Positions 18,621 through 27,356 are shown, numbered from the stretch's first letter. The stretch: DNA of 64,000 bases from G965203045 sp965203045 (GCA_965203045.1 OZ241850.1:1054001-1118000), one strand, 5' to 3'. Numbers and translations: made by a program. Notes: generated by a model not told the origin, from the letters alone.

Positions 18621-19382
18621 TTAGCTTCCACTAGCAAAGAAAATAGGACTTAGTAATTGTGGGGATTGGTTGTAGGATAGAGGCTGGTTGTTTTTAGTGA
18701 TGACTTTACCACCAGCATTTTCCAATATGCAAACTCCAGCGGCGGTATCCCATTCGTAGCATTTGCCAAATCTAGGATAATAATCGTATTTACCTTCGGC
18801 AATGTAGGCGAATTTTAAAGCACTTCCCATATTTTTTAATTGGTAATTTTCATAAGTATTTAAGTGTTGTTTTAGCTTGGGATTATCAGAAGAATAACTG
18901 CCAATTAAAATGCGTAGTGGAATGTGGGCTGGTTTTGTTATTAAGGGCTTAATATGATTTTGGTTTTTAACAAATGCGCCTAATTTTTTATGAGCGTAGT
19001 AAAAGGTTTGTTTAACAGGGGTGTAAATAACGCCAAAAATTGGGCGATGGTCGCTGATATAGGCGATATTAATACAAAATTCATCAGAATTATCAATAAA
19101 ATTTTTAGTGCCATCAAGAGGGTCAATTAGCCAGTAATTAGTCCATTTTTTACGAGTATCAAAGCTATGATTAATGTTATTTTCCTCTGATAAAATGGGT
19201 GTGGTTGGGGTTAGCTTACTAAGCGCTTGGGTGATGATTTGGTTGGACCTTAAATCTGCTTGAGTAAATTTGGTTTTATTGGATTTTTGACTAATACACA
19301 AACCGCTATCACGACAAGATAAAATATCTTTACCAGCTTGTCTGGCAATTTTTAGTACTGGTTGTATGAGTTTAGTATTCAT
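18621..19382 (-). CDS. cysQ: 3'(2'),5'-bisphosphate nucleotidase CysQ
   Basis: A 253-residue inositol-monophosphatase-fold enzyme that hydrolyses PAP/PAPS. Metal-binding motifs are PILSEEN (Glu), WLIDPLDGTKNFI (DPLDGT) and YEWDTAAGVCILENAGGKV (WDTAAG). The DGTK-F..EFCINIAYI pattern fits CysQ better than SuhB. It is monocistronic and convergent with fau. Substrate is inferred from family resemblance. Confidence 0.88.
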   Translation of the reverse strand: MNTKLIQPVLKIARQAGKDILSCRDSGLCISQKSNKTKFTQADLRSNQIITQALSKLTPTTPILSEENNINHSFDTRKKWTNYWLIDPLDGTKNFIDNSDEFCINIAYISDHRPIFGVIYTPVKQTFYYAHKKLGAFVKNQNHIKPLITKPAHIPLRILIGSYSSDNPKLKQHLNTYENYQLKNMGSALKFAYIAEGKYDYYPRFGKCYEWDTAAGVCILENAGGKVITKNNQPLSYNQSPQLLSPIFFASGS

Positions 19383-19799
19383 CTTTTGGTCTTAATAGGA
19401 TTTTAATTACACATCTAAACTATTATTTTAACAATATAAAAACCATAAATTTTAATCTCATACTCGCACAAAATAATATATTAATGGTTCAAAAGATATA
19501 ATTCAAAACTATACAAATTTTTCTCCCAAAAACTTTTGAATAAGTTTATAAATTAAAAGCTCTATTTAATGTTTAAGTATTGTATATTAATTTATTGATT
19601 TTGTTTTGTGAATTTAGGCTAAGTTAAGGAAGAGGAAATGCGCCGCAATAAATTCACAGAACTCAAATACTGATTTTTTTGTATTTATTAGTGATGATAA
19701 CCAAGACCATTTGCCCATTTGTCTATCTTTGAGTTATTTATTTTTAGATAACCAAGCAAGTGTTGTTTTTGGTATTTAATATAGTTTTACCAATATTGG
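19383..19799. other. Intergenic region with a GC-richer hairpin
   Basis: About 417 bp between divergent cysQ and moaA without a convincing ORF. Most is very AT-rich. The exception is 19607-19658, where a perfect 10-bp inverted repeat (TGTGAATTTA/TAAATTCACA) encloses a purine-rich, GC-richer 32-nt loop, followed by a T run at 19674-19680. This looks like a small RNA or terminator, but I cannot assign it to a known family. Confidence 0.4.
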
Positions 19800-19817
19800 G
19801 TGTATAATCAATCTGCC

Positions 19818-20807
19818 ATGTTGATAGACTCTTTTGACCGCTGTATAAACTATTTGCGCATATCAGTTACTGACCACTGTAATTATCGTTGCTGGTATTG
19901 CCGTCCTGAGGATGACAAAGCCCATAGTATGCGCCTAGACATTCTTAGTTATGAAGAAATTGCTCGCATTGTGGGTATTTTTGCTGATTTGGGCATATCT
20001 AAGGTGCGCCTAACTGGTGGTGAGCCTCTACTTAGAAAAGATATTGTCACCTTAATAAAACTCATTAAGCAAAACCCCAACATTACCGACCTGCCCATCT
20101 CAACCAATGCCCACTTGCTTGGCAATGAAGCAAAAGCATTATTTGCAGCAGGGGTCAATCGCGCCAATATCTCGCTTGATTCCCTTAACAAGCAACGTTT
20201 TTACTCAATCACTAGGGGTGGCGATTTACAAAGAGTATTAAGCGGTATTGATGCAGCTATTAGTGTTGGTATGGACCCTATTAAATTAAATATGGTAGTT
20301 ATGAACAATATAAATGATGATGAAATAGAAGCACTAGTGGATTTTGCAATTGATAAAGGTGTTGATATACGTTTTATTGAAACTATGCCAATTGGTACTT
20401 CTGGTATTAAAGCACTATCGCAACACTACCCGTTAACTAAAATTAAAGACCGCATTGACACTCACTTGCCTAATCGCTTAAATGCTGTTAACGCCCCAAC
20501 CACAGCTGGACCTGCTACTAATTTTTCAATAACAAATAGTAATACTAAAATTGGCTTTATAGCTGCGCTATCACAACCTTTTTGCACTAGTTGTAATCGG
20601 TTGCGTTTAACTACTAAAGGAGATTTAATTTTGTGTTTAGGGCAAGAAAATAGCCTGCAACTTAAAGATTTATTGCGAGGAGGCTGTAGCGATAAAATTA
20701 TTAAACAGCAGATTATAAATGCCGTTACTCTAAAACCAGAAAAGCACTATTTTAATGAAGACAAATACAATATTGAATTGCGCAATATGGTCCAAGTAGG
20801 AGGATAG
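19818..20807 (+). CDS. moaA: GTP 3',8-cyclase MoaA
   Basis: A radical-SAM enzyme for the first step of molybdopterin synthesis. From the ATG at 19818 it has 329 residues, the standard length; a GTG 18 nt upstream is in frame but overlaps a TATAAT-like stretch. The N-terminal cluster motif is CNYRCWYC (about residues 20-27) and the SAM-binding region is RLTGGEPLLR. The C-terminal second cluster is CTSCNRLRLTTKGDLILCL. It ends in a basic/glycine tail VQVGG. moaD follows immediately. Confidence 0.96.
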   Translation: MLIDSFDRCINYLRISVTDHCNYRCWYCRPEDDKAHSMRLDILSYEEIARIVGIFADLGISKVRLTGGEPLLRKDIVTLIKLIKQNPNITDLPISTNAHLLGNEAKALFAAGVNRANISLDSLNKQRFYSITRGGDLQRVLSGIDAAISVGMDPIKLNMVVMNNINDDEIEALVDFAIDKGVDIRFIETMPIGTSGIKALSQHYPLTKIKDRIDTHLPNRLNAVNAPTTAGPATNFSITNSNTKIGFIAALSQPFCTSCNRLRLTTKGDLILCLGQENSLQLKDLLRGGCSDKIIKQQIINAVTLKPEKHYFNEDKYNIELRNMVQVGG

Positions 20808-21041
20808 ATGCAAATTCTATACTTTGGCAAATTAAAAGAGCAGATAGAAAATACGAGCTTTAATGGCAAGTTTCCAATCACAGTAAAAGCGTTAAAAACA
20901 GCGCTTAATGCTAAAGAACCCAAGATTGATTTTTTATCAACATCAGTTTTATGTGCTGTCAATCAAACCATAGTTGATGATAACACCATAATTAACAGCA
21001 GTGATGAGGTGGCTTTTTTCCCACCAACTACTGGAGGTTGA
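20808..21041 (+). CDS. moaD: Molybdopterin synthase sulfur carrier subunit MoaD
   Basis: A 77-residue ubiquitin-fold protein ending in the required diglycine (FFPPTTGG), which is thiocarboxylated and donates sulfur to precursor Z in the MoaD-MoaE complex. The start is adjacent to the moaA stop with AGGAGG just upstream. The reading AVNQTIVDDNTIINSSDEVAFFPP fits MoaD. The intact MoaD contrasts with the decayed moaE behind it. Confidence 0.93.
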   Translation: MQILYFGKLKEQIENTSFNGKFPITVKALKTALNAKEPKIDFLSTSVLCAVNQTIVDDNTIINSSDEVAFFPPTTGG

Positions 21042-21043
21042 TA

Positions 21044-21140
21044 ATGATTAATACACAAATTAAACAAGTCTGTTTTTGATATAGACGCTAAACCCAAAAA
21101 CTAACTTTATAACACTACCTAGGTATGGTTGATAAAGATA
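21044..21140 (+). pseudogene. moaE: Remnant of moaE (molybdopterin synthase catalytic subunit)
   Basis: Directly after moaD, with an intact Shine-Dalgarno (GGAGG at 21033-21037), an ATG opens MINTQIKQVC and stops almost at once. A second frame gives FDIDAKP. Then, from 21101, LTL-stop-HYLGMVDKD aligns with the MoaE signature LTLEHYPGMTEKAL, with a TAA replacing the Glu codon. No MoaE C-terminal HR...K motifs can be read afterwards. The residue order (QPFDI, then LTLEHYPGM) and the position after moaD support a truncated, frameshifted moaE rather than chance. Confidence 0.6.
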
Positions 21141-21231
21141 GCACAGTTAATTTTGTTTAATTATGGTCGCGCTATGTTTTTTACCATTTAGTTTAGCTTT
21201 TGCTGCTATTGGCTATGCTTGTGATAATTGT

Positions 21232-21254
21232 AAAGCCTTTGTTTAGAAGGCTTT
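21232..21254. terminator. Hairpin between moa remnant and tRNA-Ile2
   Basis: AAAGCCTT and AAGGCTTT form a perfect 8-bp stem with a 7-nt loop between the convergent moa genes and the tRNA gene. It could terminate both directions, but neither side has a strong uninterrupted U tract. Confidence 0.35.
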
Positions 21255-21287
21255 GTGGGGTGTTTTGGTATTTAGTAGGTTTTTAGG

Positions 21288-21364
21288 TGGTGGGCCTAGT
21301 AGGACTTGAACCTACGACCAATCGATTATGAGTCGATTGCTCTGACCAGCTGAGCTATAGGCCC
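21288..21364 (-). tRNA. tRNA with CAU anticodon, probably tRNA-Ile2 (lysidine-modified)
   Basis: A 77-nt cloverleaf with encoded CCA on the minus strand: acceptor GGGCCTA/TAGGCCC, D arm AGCTCAGCTGGTCAGAGC, anticodon arm TCGACTCATAATCGA with CAT, T arm CGTAGGTTCAAGTCCTACT. The anticodon-arm and variable-loop context (GACTCATAATC..TTGGTC) matches E. coli tRNA-Ile2 better than elongator or initiator tRNA-Met. Decoding of AUA would need TilS. Confidence 0.9.
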
Positions 21365-21372
21365 CCAAAAGC

Positions 21373-23151
21373 CTACTCTAAGAAACTATTTAATTTATGC
21401 GCCCGTGAGGGGTGACGTAATTTGTGTAGCGCCTTAGCCTCAATTTGGCGAATACGTTCACGAGTTACATCAAATTGTCTGCCCACTTCTTCAAGGGTGT
21501 TATCATTATTGAGACCAATGCCAAAACGCATTTTAAGCACTTTGGCTTCTCTGGGCGATAGGCTGTCTAACAAACTATTGGTAATTTCTTTTAAACCTTC
21601 TTTGGTAGCGACTTCTAGTGGTGAGGTCAATTTAGCATCCTCAATAAAATCGCCAACGCTGGAATCATCCTCATCGCCAACCGGGGTCTCCATTGATAGC
21701 GGGTCTTTAGCTATTTTAAGAATGCGTCTAATTTTGTATTCTGGCAATTCCATATCTTCGGCTAGCTCCTCTGGGGTAGCTTCACGGCCGTGTTTTTGTA
21801 ATAAGGCGCGCTGCACGCGGTTAAGTTTGTTGATAGTCTCAATCATATGGACTGGAATGCGAATGGTGCGCGCTTGGTCAGCGATAGAACGTGTAATAGC
21901 CTGTCTAATCCACCAAGTGGCATAAGTGGAAAATTTATAACCACGGCGGTATTCAAACTTATCTACCGCCTTCATCAAACCAACATTGCCTTCTTGAATA
22001 AGGTCTAAAAATTGCAATCCACGATTAGCGTATTTTTTAGCAATAGAAATTACTAAACGCAAATTGGCTTCAATCATTTCACGTTTATATTTCTTAGCAT
22101 AGCGGTCGCCTTTGCACATTACCTTATTTAAAGCCTTTAAGTCAGTGATACTTAGTTCAATTCCCTCTTCTTTATCAAGTAATGCTTTTTGTGAGAAATA
22201 AATTATATTTGCCGAAGTTTTATCTGCGAGTTTTGCTTGCACTTCTGGTTTTAATTGAAGTTTATCCAACCAATTAAGATTACTTTCATTACCATTGAAA
22301 TGTTTAAAAAATAGCTTGCGTTCAATCCCAGCTTTTAAGCAAGCTTTTAAAATATTTCTTTCTAATTTTTTTACCTCATTTATATGATTTTCAACATTGC
22401 CCATCATAGTTTTTATAATCTTAGGCGCAATGCGTAGGTCGGCAATTAAATTAGACAGAACCGCCAGTATTTTTCTGGTGGTTTGATGTTTATAACCATG
22501 TTTTTGTTTGGCATTTAGGTATTGTTGATACTTGGAGCGAATTTTAGCAATTTTGTCATAAACTACCGCCTCATCAGGTCCTAAATATTCTTCATCAACT
22601 TCCATTTCCTTATTTGGGGTTGTTTGAAAATTAATATCATCACCTTGGTAGCCAATAATCACATCGGTCATTTTGCACTTACCGTCTTCTAAACGTGAAT
22701 AAGACTTAAAAAAGATGTCAATACTTTTAGGGAATAGAGCTACGCCTTCTAAAATTTGCCGCACTCCGTTTTCAATTTGTTTTGCTATGCGGGTCTCATC
22801 AACTTGTTGTAGCAATTCAATAATGCCCATTTCGCGCATATATATACGCACCGAATCGGTGGTGCGCCCAAATTCGGAGTCTAGCGCTGCCAAAGCTGCC
22901 AGAGTGGCTTCATGGCTATTACTTTGCGCTCTGGTGCCAGACTCAATTACTAGAGTATCCGCATCAGGAATAGCATCAGATACCGGAATATCTAATTCTT
23001 CTAAAACGGTAATAATTGGTTCAATTTGTTCTTCGCTTAATAAATCTTCTGGTAGCAAATCGTTTAGCTCTTTGTAAAGCAAATAACCTTGCGATTTACC
23101 AAGCATGATGATTTCTTGTAGCGCTGCTTTATGTTTTTTAGAAGGTGTCAT
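21373..23151 (-). CDS. rpoD: RNA polymerase sigma factor RpoD (sigma70)
   Basis: A 592-residue primary sigma factor. Region 1.1 starts near residue 1 and region 1.2 has DSVRIYMREMGIIELL. The non-conserved insert precedes region 2 (EANLRLVISIAKKYANRGLQFLDLIQEGNVGLMKAVDKFEYRRGYKFSTYATWWIRQAI is visible in order), with region 3 IRIPVHMIETINKL. Region 4.2 is TLEEVGRQFDVTRERIRQIEAKALHKLRHPSR. It lies 12 nt downstream of prs in the same direction, unlike the usual rpsU-dnaG-rpoD order. tRNA-Ile2 follows 9 nt after the stop. Confidence 0.97.
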   Translation of the reverse strand: MTPSKKHKAALQEIIMLGKSQGYLLYKELNDLLPEDLLSEEQIEPIITVLEELDIPVSDAIPDADTLVIESGTRAQSNSHEATLAALAALDSEFGRTTDSVRIYMREMGIIELLQQVDETRIAKQIENGVRQILEGVALFPKSIDIFFKSYSRLEDGKCKMTDVIIGYQGDDINFQTTPNKEMEVDEEYLGPDEAVVYDKIAKIRSKYQQYLNAKQKHGYKHQTTRKILAVLSNLIADLRIAPKIIKTMMGNVENHINEVKKLERNILKACLKAGIERKLFFKHFNGNESNLNWLDKLQLKPEVQAKLADKTSANIIYFSQKALLDKEEGIELSITDLKALNKVMCKGDRYAKKYKREMIEANLRLVISIAKKYANRGLQFLDLIQEGNVGLMKAVDKFEYRRGYKFSTYATWWIRQAITRSIADQARTIRIPVHMIETINKLNRVQRALLQKHGREATPEELAEDMELPEYKIRRILKIAKDPLSMETPVGDEDDSSVGDFIEDAKLTSPLEVATKEGLKEITNSLLDSLSPREAKVLKMRFGIGLNNDNTLEEVGRQFDVTRERIRQIEAKALHKLRHPSRAHKLNSFLE

Positions 23152-23163
23152 AATAGTTATATT

Positions 23164-24123
23164 TTATTCAAAAATTGAGCTTACTGATTTCTCAGAAGCA
23201 ATATATTTAATTACCTTAGTCAATAATGGTGCAATTGATAATTGACGAATTTTATCACATTGTTGGGCTTGTGTTGATAGTGGAATAGAGTTTGTTACCA
23301 CTAATTCTTCTAAAATAGAATGTTCAATATTGGCAATGGCGTTGCCTGAAAGCACCGCGTGAGTTGTATAAGCGATGACTTTTTTTGCTCCTTTTTCTTT
23401 TAAAATAGCAGCCGCTTGACACAAAGTGCTAGCAGTATCGACCATATCATCTACTAAAATACAAGTCCTGTCTTTAATATCACCAATCACATTCATAATT
23501 TTAATTTTATTGGGCTGTGGGCGGCGCTTGTCAATAATAGCAAGGTCGGCGTCATTTAACTCTTTGGCAATTGCCCGCGCCCGCACAACTCCGCCCACAT
23601 CAGGTGATACCACTACCATATCTTGGTATTGGTGGGATAAAATGTCATCAGTAAGCACATGGGAAGCATAAGCATTATCAACTGGAATATCAAAAAAACC
23701 TTGAATTTGGTCGGCGTGTAAGTCAATGGTTACCACTTGGTTAATACCAGCAGTGCTAATCATTTTTGCTGCTAGTTTAGCGGTAATTGGTAATCTGGAT
23801 AGTCGTGAGCGTCTATCTTGGCGTGAGTAGCCAAAATAGGGAATAATAGCAATAATTTTTTTAACAGAAGCCCGTATTAGCGCATCGGTAATGGCTAGTA
23901 GTTCCATAAAATTATCCGCAACTGCTGGCGGAGAGGTAGGCTGAATAATAAAAACCTCGCAACCCCTAACATTTTCTAAAATTTCTACCCTTGATTCACC
24001 ATCACTAAAACTATCAATAATAGCCTTACCTTTGGGAATTTTCAATAGTTGGGAAATCTCATCATATAAACCTAGATTTGCCCGACCACTAAAAATTTTT
24101 ATTTTATCAGATGGTAGTTGCAT
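23164..24123 (-). CDS. prs: Ribose-phosphate pyrophosphokinase
   Basis: A 319-residue PRPP synthase supplying PRPP for nucleotides, His and Trp. Motifs are the ATP-binding FGYSRQDRRSR, DLHADQIQGFFDIPVDN (metal site), VVSPDVGGVVRARAIAK, DKRRPQPN, and the PRPP loop CILVDDMVDTASTLCQAA. It follows tRNA-Gln by 18 nt, the conserved ispE-tRNA-Gln-prs arrangement, and precedes rpoD by 12 nt. Confidence 0.97.
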   Translation of the reverse strand: MQLPSDKIKIFSGRANLGLYDEISQLLKIPKGKAIIDSFSDGESRVEILENVRGCEVFIIQPTSPPAVADNFMELLAITDALIRASVKKIIAIIPYFGYSRQDRRSRLSRLPITAKLAAKMISTAGINQVVTIDLHADQIQGFFDIPVDNAYASHVLTDDILSHQYQDMVVVSPDVGGVVRARAIAKELNDADLAIIDKRRPQPNKIKIMNVIGDIKDRTCILVDDMVDTASTLCQAAAILKEKGAKKVIAYTTHAVLSGNAIANIEHSILEELVVTNSIPLSTQAQQCDKIRQLSIAPLLTKVIKYIASEKSVSSIFE

Positions 24124-24141
24124 AATTTAATTTTACCCTTA

Positions 24142-24216
24142 TGGCTGGGATGGCAGGATTCGAACCTGCGAGTGACGGGATCAAAACCCGTTGCCTTACC
24201 GCTTGGCGACATCCCA
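24142..24216 (-). tRNA. tRNA-Gln (UUG)
   Basis: A 75-nt cloverleaf with encoded CCA: acceptor TGGGATG/CATCCCA, D arm GCCAAGCGGTAAGGC, anticodon arm ACGGGTTTTGATCCCGT with TTG, T arm CGCAGGTTCGAATCCTGC. It is situated between ispE and prs as in many gammaproteobacteria. Confidence 0.97.
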
Positions 24217-24276
24217 AGAAAAGCAGATATTTTAAACTAATTTTGCTAATTATTTATTACTATTTATAACAGGACT

Positions 24277-25170
24277 TTAGCCGCTAAGCAAGCAAGGCTG
24301 GCTAGTATTGATATTTTCTGCAACAAAGCAGCGCCATTTTGGGGGGCATATTTTTTGGGCTTCTAATAATGGCGCTTTGGCATTGAGGGCGATAAAAACA
24401 CTAGCGCCCGTGCCTGATAGTCTAGGTTTTAGTAAATGTTTTACTTGGTGAGATTGCCAATTATTAACGTGTTTTGGTAATTGTTGCATCCAGATAAAAA
24501 TTTGTTTGATTTCTGAACAAATAGCAATGCTAGCGTCTAGGCAATCATTACCAGTTTTATCAAGTATTTGTAATATTTGGTCTTTGCTAATACTTTTGCT
24601 ATGGTTAAGTAATGGATGTTTAAAAACTGCGCTTGTGCTTAGCTTTTGTTTGAGGGAAACCACCAAAAAATAATACTTAGGTAGATTAATACTGCTGATT
24701 TTATCACCAATGCCTTCTATCCAAGCGCTATGATTATGCACAAAAAATGGCACATCAGCGCCTAGTTGCTTAGCTATTTTTTTAAGTTTTGCCTTACTGA
24801 AATTGAGCTGCCAAAGTTTATTTAATGCCAAAAGTGTAGTTGCTGCATCTGAACTACCACCACCAAGACCGCTACCGATAGGAATTTTTTTAACAATATC
24901 AATATTAACACCAAAACTGTTTTTGTTATGTTGTTGTAATAATTTAGCAGCTTTAATACTGAGGTCATTACCGCTGGAGATAGTAGTATTACCAGTGCGA
25001 TTAATCCTTTTGTCACAACGAATGCCAAAAGTTAGTACATCAAAGTAGCTAATTAAGGTGAAAATGCTTTGTAGGTTATGATAACCGTCAGCGCGCTTGT
25101 CTAAAATGTGTAAAAATAGATTAAGCTTAGCTGCGGCATAGCAAGTGATTTTAGCAGACAAAATGCTCAC
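24277..25170 (-). CDS. ispE: 4-diphosphocytidyl-2-C-methyl-D-erythritol kinase
   Basis: A 297-residue GHMP kinase of the MEP isoprenoid pathway. Substrate motif AKLNLFLHILDKRADGYHNL (about residues 14-33), ATP-binding PIGSGLGGGSSDAAT (about 92-106) and C-terminal SGTGASVFI are intact. The start used is a GTG at 25170, which overlaps the orn stop by 20 nt; no better ATG precedes the conserved N-terminus. Confidence 0.94.
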   Translation of the reverse strand: MSILSAKITCYAAAKLNLFLHILDKRADGYHNLQSIFTLISYFDVLTFGIRCDKRINRTGNTTISSGNDLSIKAAKLLQQHNKNSFGVNIDIVKKIPIGSGLGGGSSDAATTLLALNKLWQLNFSKAKLKKIAKQLGADVPFFVHNHSAWIEGIGDKISSINLPKYYFLVVSLKQKLSTSAVFKHPLLNHSKSISKDQILQILDKTGNDCLDASIAICSEIKQIFIWMQQLPKHVNNWQSHQVKHLLKPRLSGTGASVFIALNAKAPLLEAQKICPPKWRCFVAENINTSQPCLLSG

Positions 25171-25690
25171 GATAATGTTTTAATTCAGCAATAGAGTCAT
25201 AAATATCAGCAAGGGCTAAATGTGATGATGTTTTTTTAAACTGTTTAGTGATTTTGGGACGCCAACGTCTTGCCAGTTCTTTTAAGGTGCTGACATCAAT
25301 ATGGCGATAATGAAAATAAGCGCAAAGTTGGGGCATATATTTACGCAAAAATTGTCTATCTGTGCAAATACTATTGCCACACATAGGCGATTTTTGTTCT
25401 TGTACATATTTAGCTATGAAATCAAGAGTTTGTCGTTCTGCTTGTTGGGTAATGGTAGCGCTTTTTTTGATGCGCTCAATTAGGCCTGATTTGCGGTGTT
25501 GAGTAGCATTCCACTCATCCATCTTGTCAAGCTCACTTTGAGGCTGATTAATCGCTAAACACGGACCTTCTGCTAATAAGTTTAAATTTTTGTCAGTAAT
25601 AACTGTTGCAATTTCAATAATTACATTTTCGTCAGGATTAAGCCCGGTCATTTCTAAATCAATCCAAATTAAATTATGCTTGTTTTTCAT
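25151..25690 (-). CDS. orn: Oligoribonuclease
   Basis: A 179-residue DEDDh 3'-5' exoribonuclease that degrades nanoRNAs and pGpG. WIDLEMTGL (Asp/Glu, about residues 9-17), NSICTDRQFLRKYMP and HLALADIYDSIAEL supply the DEDD residues. The end RHIDVSTLKELARRW is typical. It is followed by ispE with a 20-nt overlap and preceded by a 22-nt gap to trpD. Confidence 0.96.
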   Translation of the reverse strand: MKNKHNLIWIDLEMTGLNPDENVIIEIATVITDKNLNLLAEGPCLAINQPQSELDKMDEWNATQHRKSGLIERIKKSATITQQAERQTLDFIAKYVQEQKSPMCGNSICTDRQFLRKYMPQLCAYFHYRHIDVSTLKELARRWRPKITKQFKKTSSHLALADIYDSIAELKHYREHFVC

Positions 25691-25712
25691 TTGTCTTTAG
25701 TCCTCACTTATA

Positions 25713-26735
25713 CTAGTTTTTAATATTCTGATGAATAAAATCGTTAAATTTTTGATAAGCAATGCCACTATCAAGCACTTGTTTTGCCTTATAAACCCCT
25801 GATTTTAAATTAGTACTAATACCACCAACATAAATAGCAGCGCCAGCGTTAAGGGCAACAATATCATAAGCGCTACTGGGTTTGCCATTTAATGCTTGTT
25901 GCATTAGCTTTAAGCTTTGGGTGGCATTATTAACCTTAATGCTATCAAGTGGGCGCGGTTTGATGTCAAATTGAGCAGGTTCAATAGTGTAATAACTGAT
26001 TTTTTTAGATTTTAATTCGGCAATATCGCTAGGTTTATTGCTACTAATCTCATCTAAACCGTCTTGTGAATGCACCACTAAAACATGGTTTGCGCCCAGT
26101 TCTAGTAGGGTTTGTGCAATAGGCGCTAATAAATTTTTGCTATACACGCCTAATACTTGATTAGGCGCTGAAGCTGGATTAGTTAGGGGTCCTAAAATAT
26201 TAAAAATAGTGCGCACTGCAAGTTCTTTTCTAGCGCCAATGGCGTATTTCATCGCGCTATGGTGCGCTGGGGCAAACATAAAACCTACGCCAATTTTTGT
26301 TATACTTTTGGCAATTGCCTCAGGTGATAGATTAATATCAGCCCCAGCAAGTTCTAGCACATCGGCGCTGCCAGATTTAGAAGATATACAGCGGTTACCG
26401 TGTTTAGCTACTTTTACCCCAGCAGCAGCTGCTACAAAAGCCGAGGCAGTAGAGATATTAAATAAGCCTGACCCATCACCGCCAGTGCCACAAGTATCTA
26501 CCAAATATTGTTTATTTTTAAGTTTAATCGGCGTTGCTAATTTACGCATTACCCGAGTAGCGCCAATAATCTCACTAACTGCCTCACCTTTACTAGCTAA
26601 TCCTACTAAAAATCCACCAATTTGGGCATCAGTCGCATTACCGCTCATAATTTGGGTCATTACTGTTTGCATCTCAGTCGCGCTTAGGGCGCGTTTAGCA
26701 ATTATTTTTTTAATTGCCTCTTGAATTGTTATCAT
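25713..26735 (-). CDS. trpD: Anthranilate phosphoribosyltransferase
   Basis: A 340-residue enzyme transferring the phosphoribosyl group to anthranilate. The PRPP loop GTGGDGSGLFNIST (about residues 85-98) and KHGNRCISSKSGSADVLE are intact, as are the anthranilate-site residues around HHSAMKYA and the GPLTNPA motif. It is separate from trpB-trpF 10 kb away, with trpE/G, trpC and trpA not in the window. It lies upstream of orn in the same direction. Confidence 0.96.
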   Translation of the reverse strand: MITIQEAIKKIIAKRALSATEMQTVMTQIMSGNATDAQIGGFLVGLASKGEAVSEIIGATRVMRKLATPIKLKNKQYLVDTCGTGGDGSGLFNISTASAFVAAAAGVKVAKHGNRCISSKSGSADVLELAGADINLSPEAIAKSITKIGVGFMFAPAHHSAMKYAIGARKELAVRTIFNILGPLTNPASAPNQVLGVYSKNLLAPIAQTLLELGANHVLVVHSQDGLDEISSNKPSDIAELKSKKISYYTIEPAQFDIKPRPLDSIKVNNATQSLKLMQQALNGKPSSAYDIVALNAGAAIYVGGISTNLKSGVYKAKQVLDSGIAYQKFNDFIHQNIKN

Positions 26736-26778
26736 AGCAAAAATATTTTAGTCGCTTATTGTCTAAATTGTTGATATT

Positions 26779-27354
26779 TTAGATTTTTAGTGAAATACCT
26801 GCTATGCCAACAGCGCCAATTGCTTGGGCTTTTGGGAGATGGTTTTTAGTCATCCCGCCCAAACAATATATAGGCAGTTTAGCAGCCTTTATTAGTCGCT
26901 GGGTTTGTTGCCAGCCTAGCGGGGTAGTGTCGGGATGACTTTTGGTTGCTAATACCGGTGAGATGGTGGCAAAGTCGGCGTTGATTTTTTTTGCCCAGTC
27001 TAGTTGTTGTTTGTTGTGCGCTGAGGCTGCTAGCAGGTATTGGCTAGAATTGGGACGTTTTTTTAATTGAACCAATATCTTAGAGTTTAGATGCAAATGT
27101 TGGTTATAAACCTTATTACTAATATTGTTGGTATTCAGTAGTAATATTGCTTTGTAATTGGCACAAATTTGTCGGACTTTATCAATAAAATCTGCTGTGT
27201 AGTTTTGGCTATGACGCAGTTGAATTTGGCTAACACCAGAGTCTAGTTTTTGCTTGATTTGGTCTAAATTGATACCATCGGGGCTAATCCAATAAACTTC
27301 TTTTAATGGGCTAATATTCACAGGTAAAATGTAGGCAATTTTACACCGAAACAC
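26779..27354 (-). CDS. ThiE/TenI-like domain, as in the C-terminal half of MutT fusions
   Basis: 191 residues of a TIM-barrel thiamine-phosphate-synthase-like domain. QIQLRHSQ (about residue 42), ILLLNTNN, LAASAHNKQQLDWA, DFATISPVLATKSHPDTTPLGW and LGGMTKNHLPKA correspond to the ThiE-like C-terminus commonly fused to the 8-oxo-dGTPase MutT in gammaproteobacteria. Here no Nudix domain is encoded upstream, so the domain stands alone. Starts are GTG at 27354 or an internal GTG at 27321. The 27354 start lies 2 nt from the divergent gshA start. True ThiE activity is uncertain. Confidence 0.75.
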   Translation of the reverse strand: MFRCKIAYILPVNISPLKEVYWISPDGINLDQIKQKLDSGVSQIQLRHSQNYTADFIDKVRQICANYKAILLLNTNNISNKVYNQHLHLNSKILVQLKKRPNSSQYLLAASAHNKQQLDWAKKINADFATISPVLATKSHPDTTPLGWQQTQRLIKAAKLPIYCLGGMTKNHLPKAQAIGAVGIAGISLKI

Positions 27355-27356
27355 TA

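Noticed and set aside
19607..19680. 4.5S (SRP) RNA candidate
   Set aside because: The conserved GGTCAGG...GGAAG-AGCAG loop of bacterial SRP RNA is not present.
21422..23077. Plus-strand ORFs inside rpoD (167 and 120 codons)
   Set aside because: They are antisense to well-conserved sigma70 sequence and have serine/arginine-rich, unrecognisable translations.
24803..25048. Overlapping short ORFs on both strands inside ispE
   Set aside because: They coincide with the conserved GHMP kinase motif region of ispE and show no independent signal.
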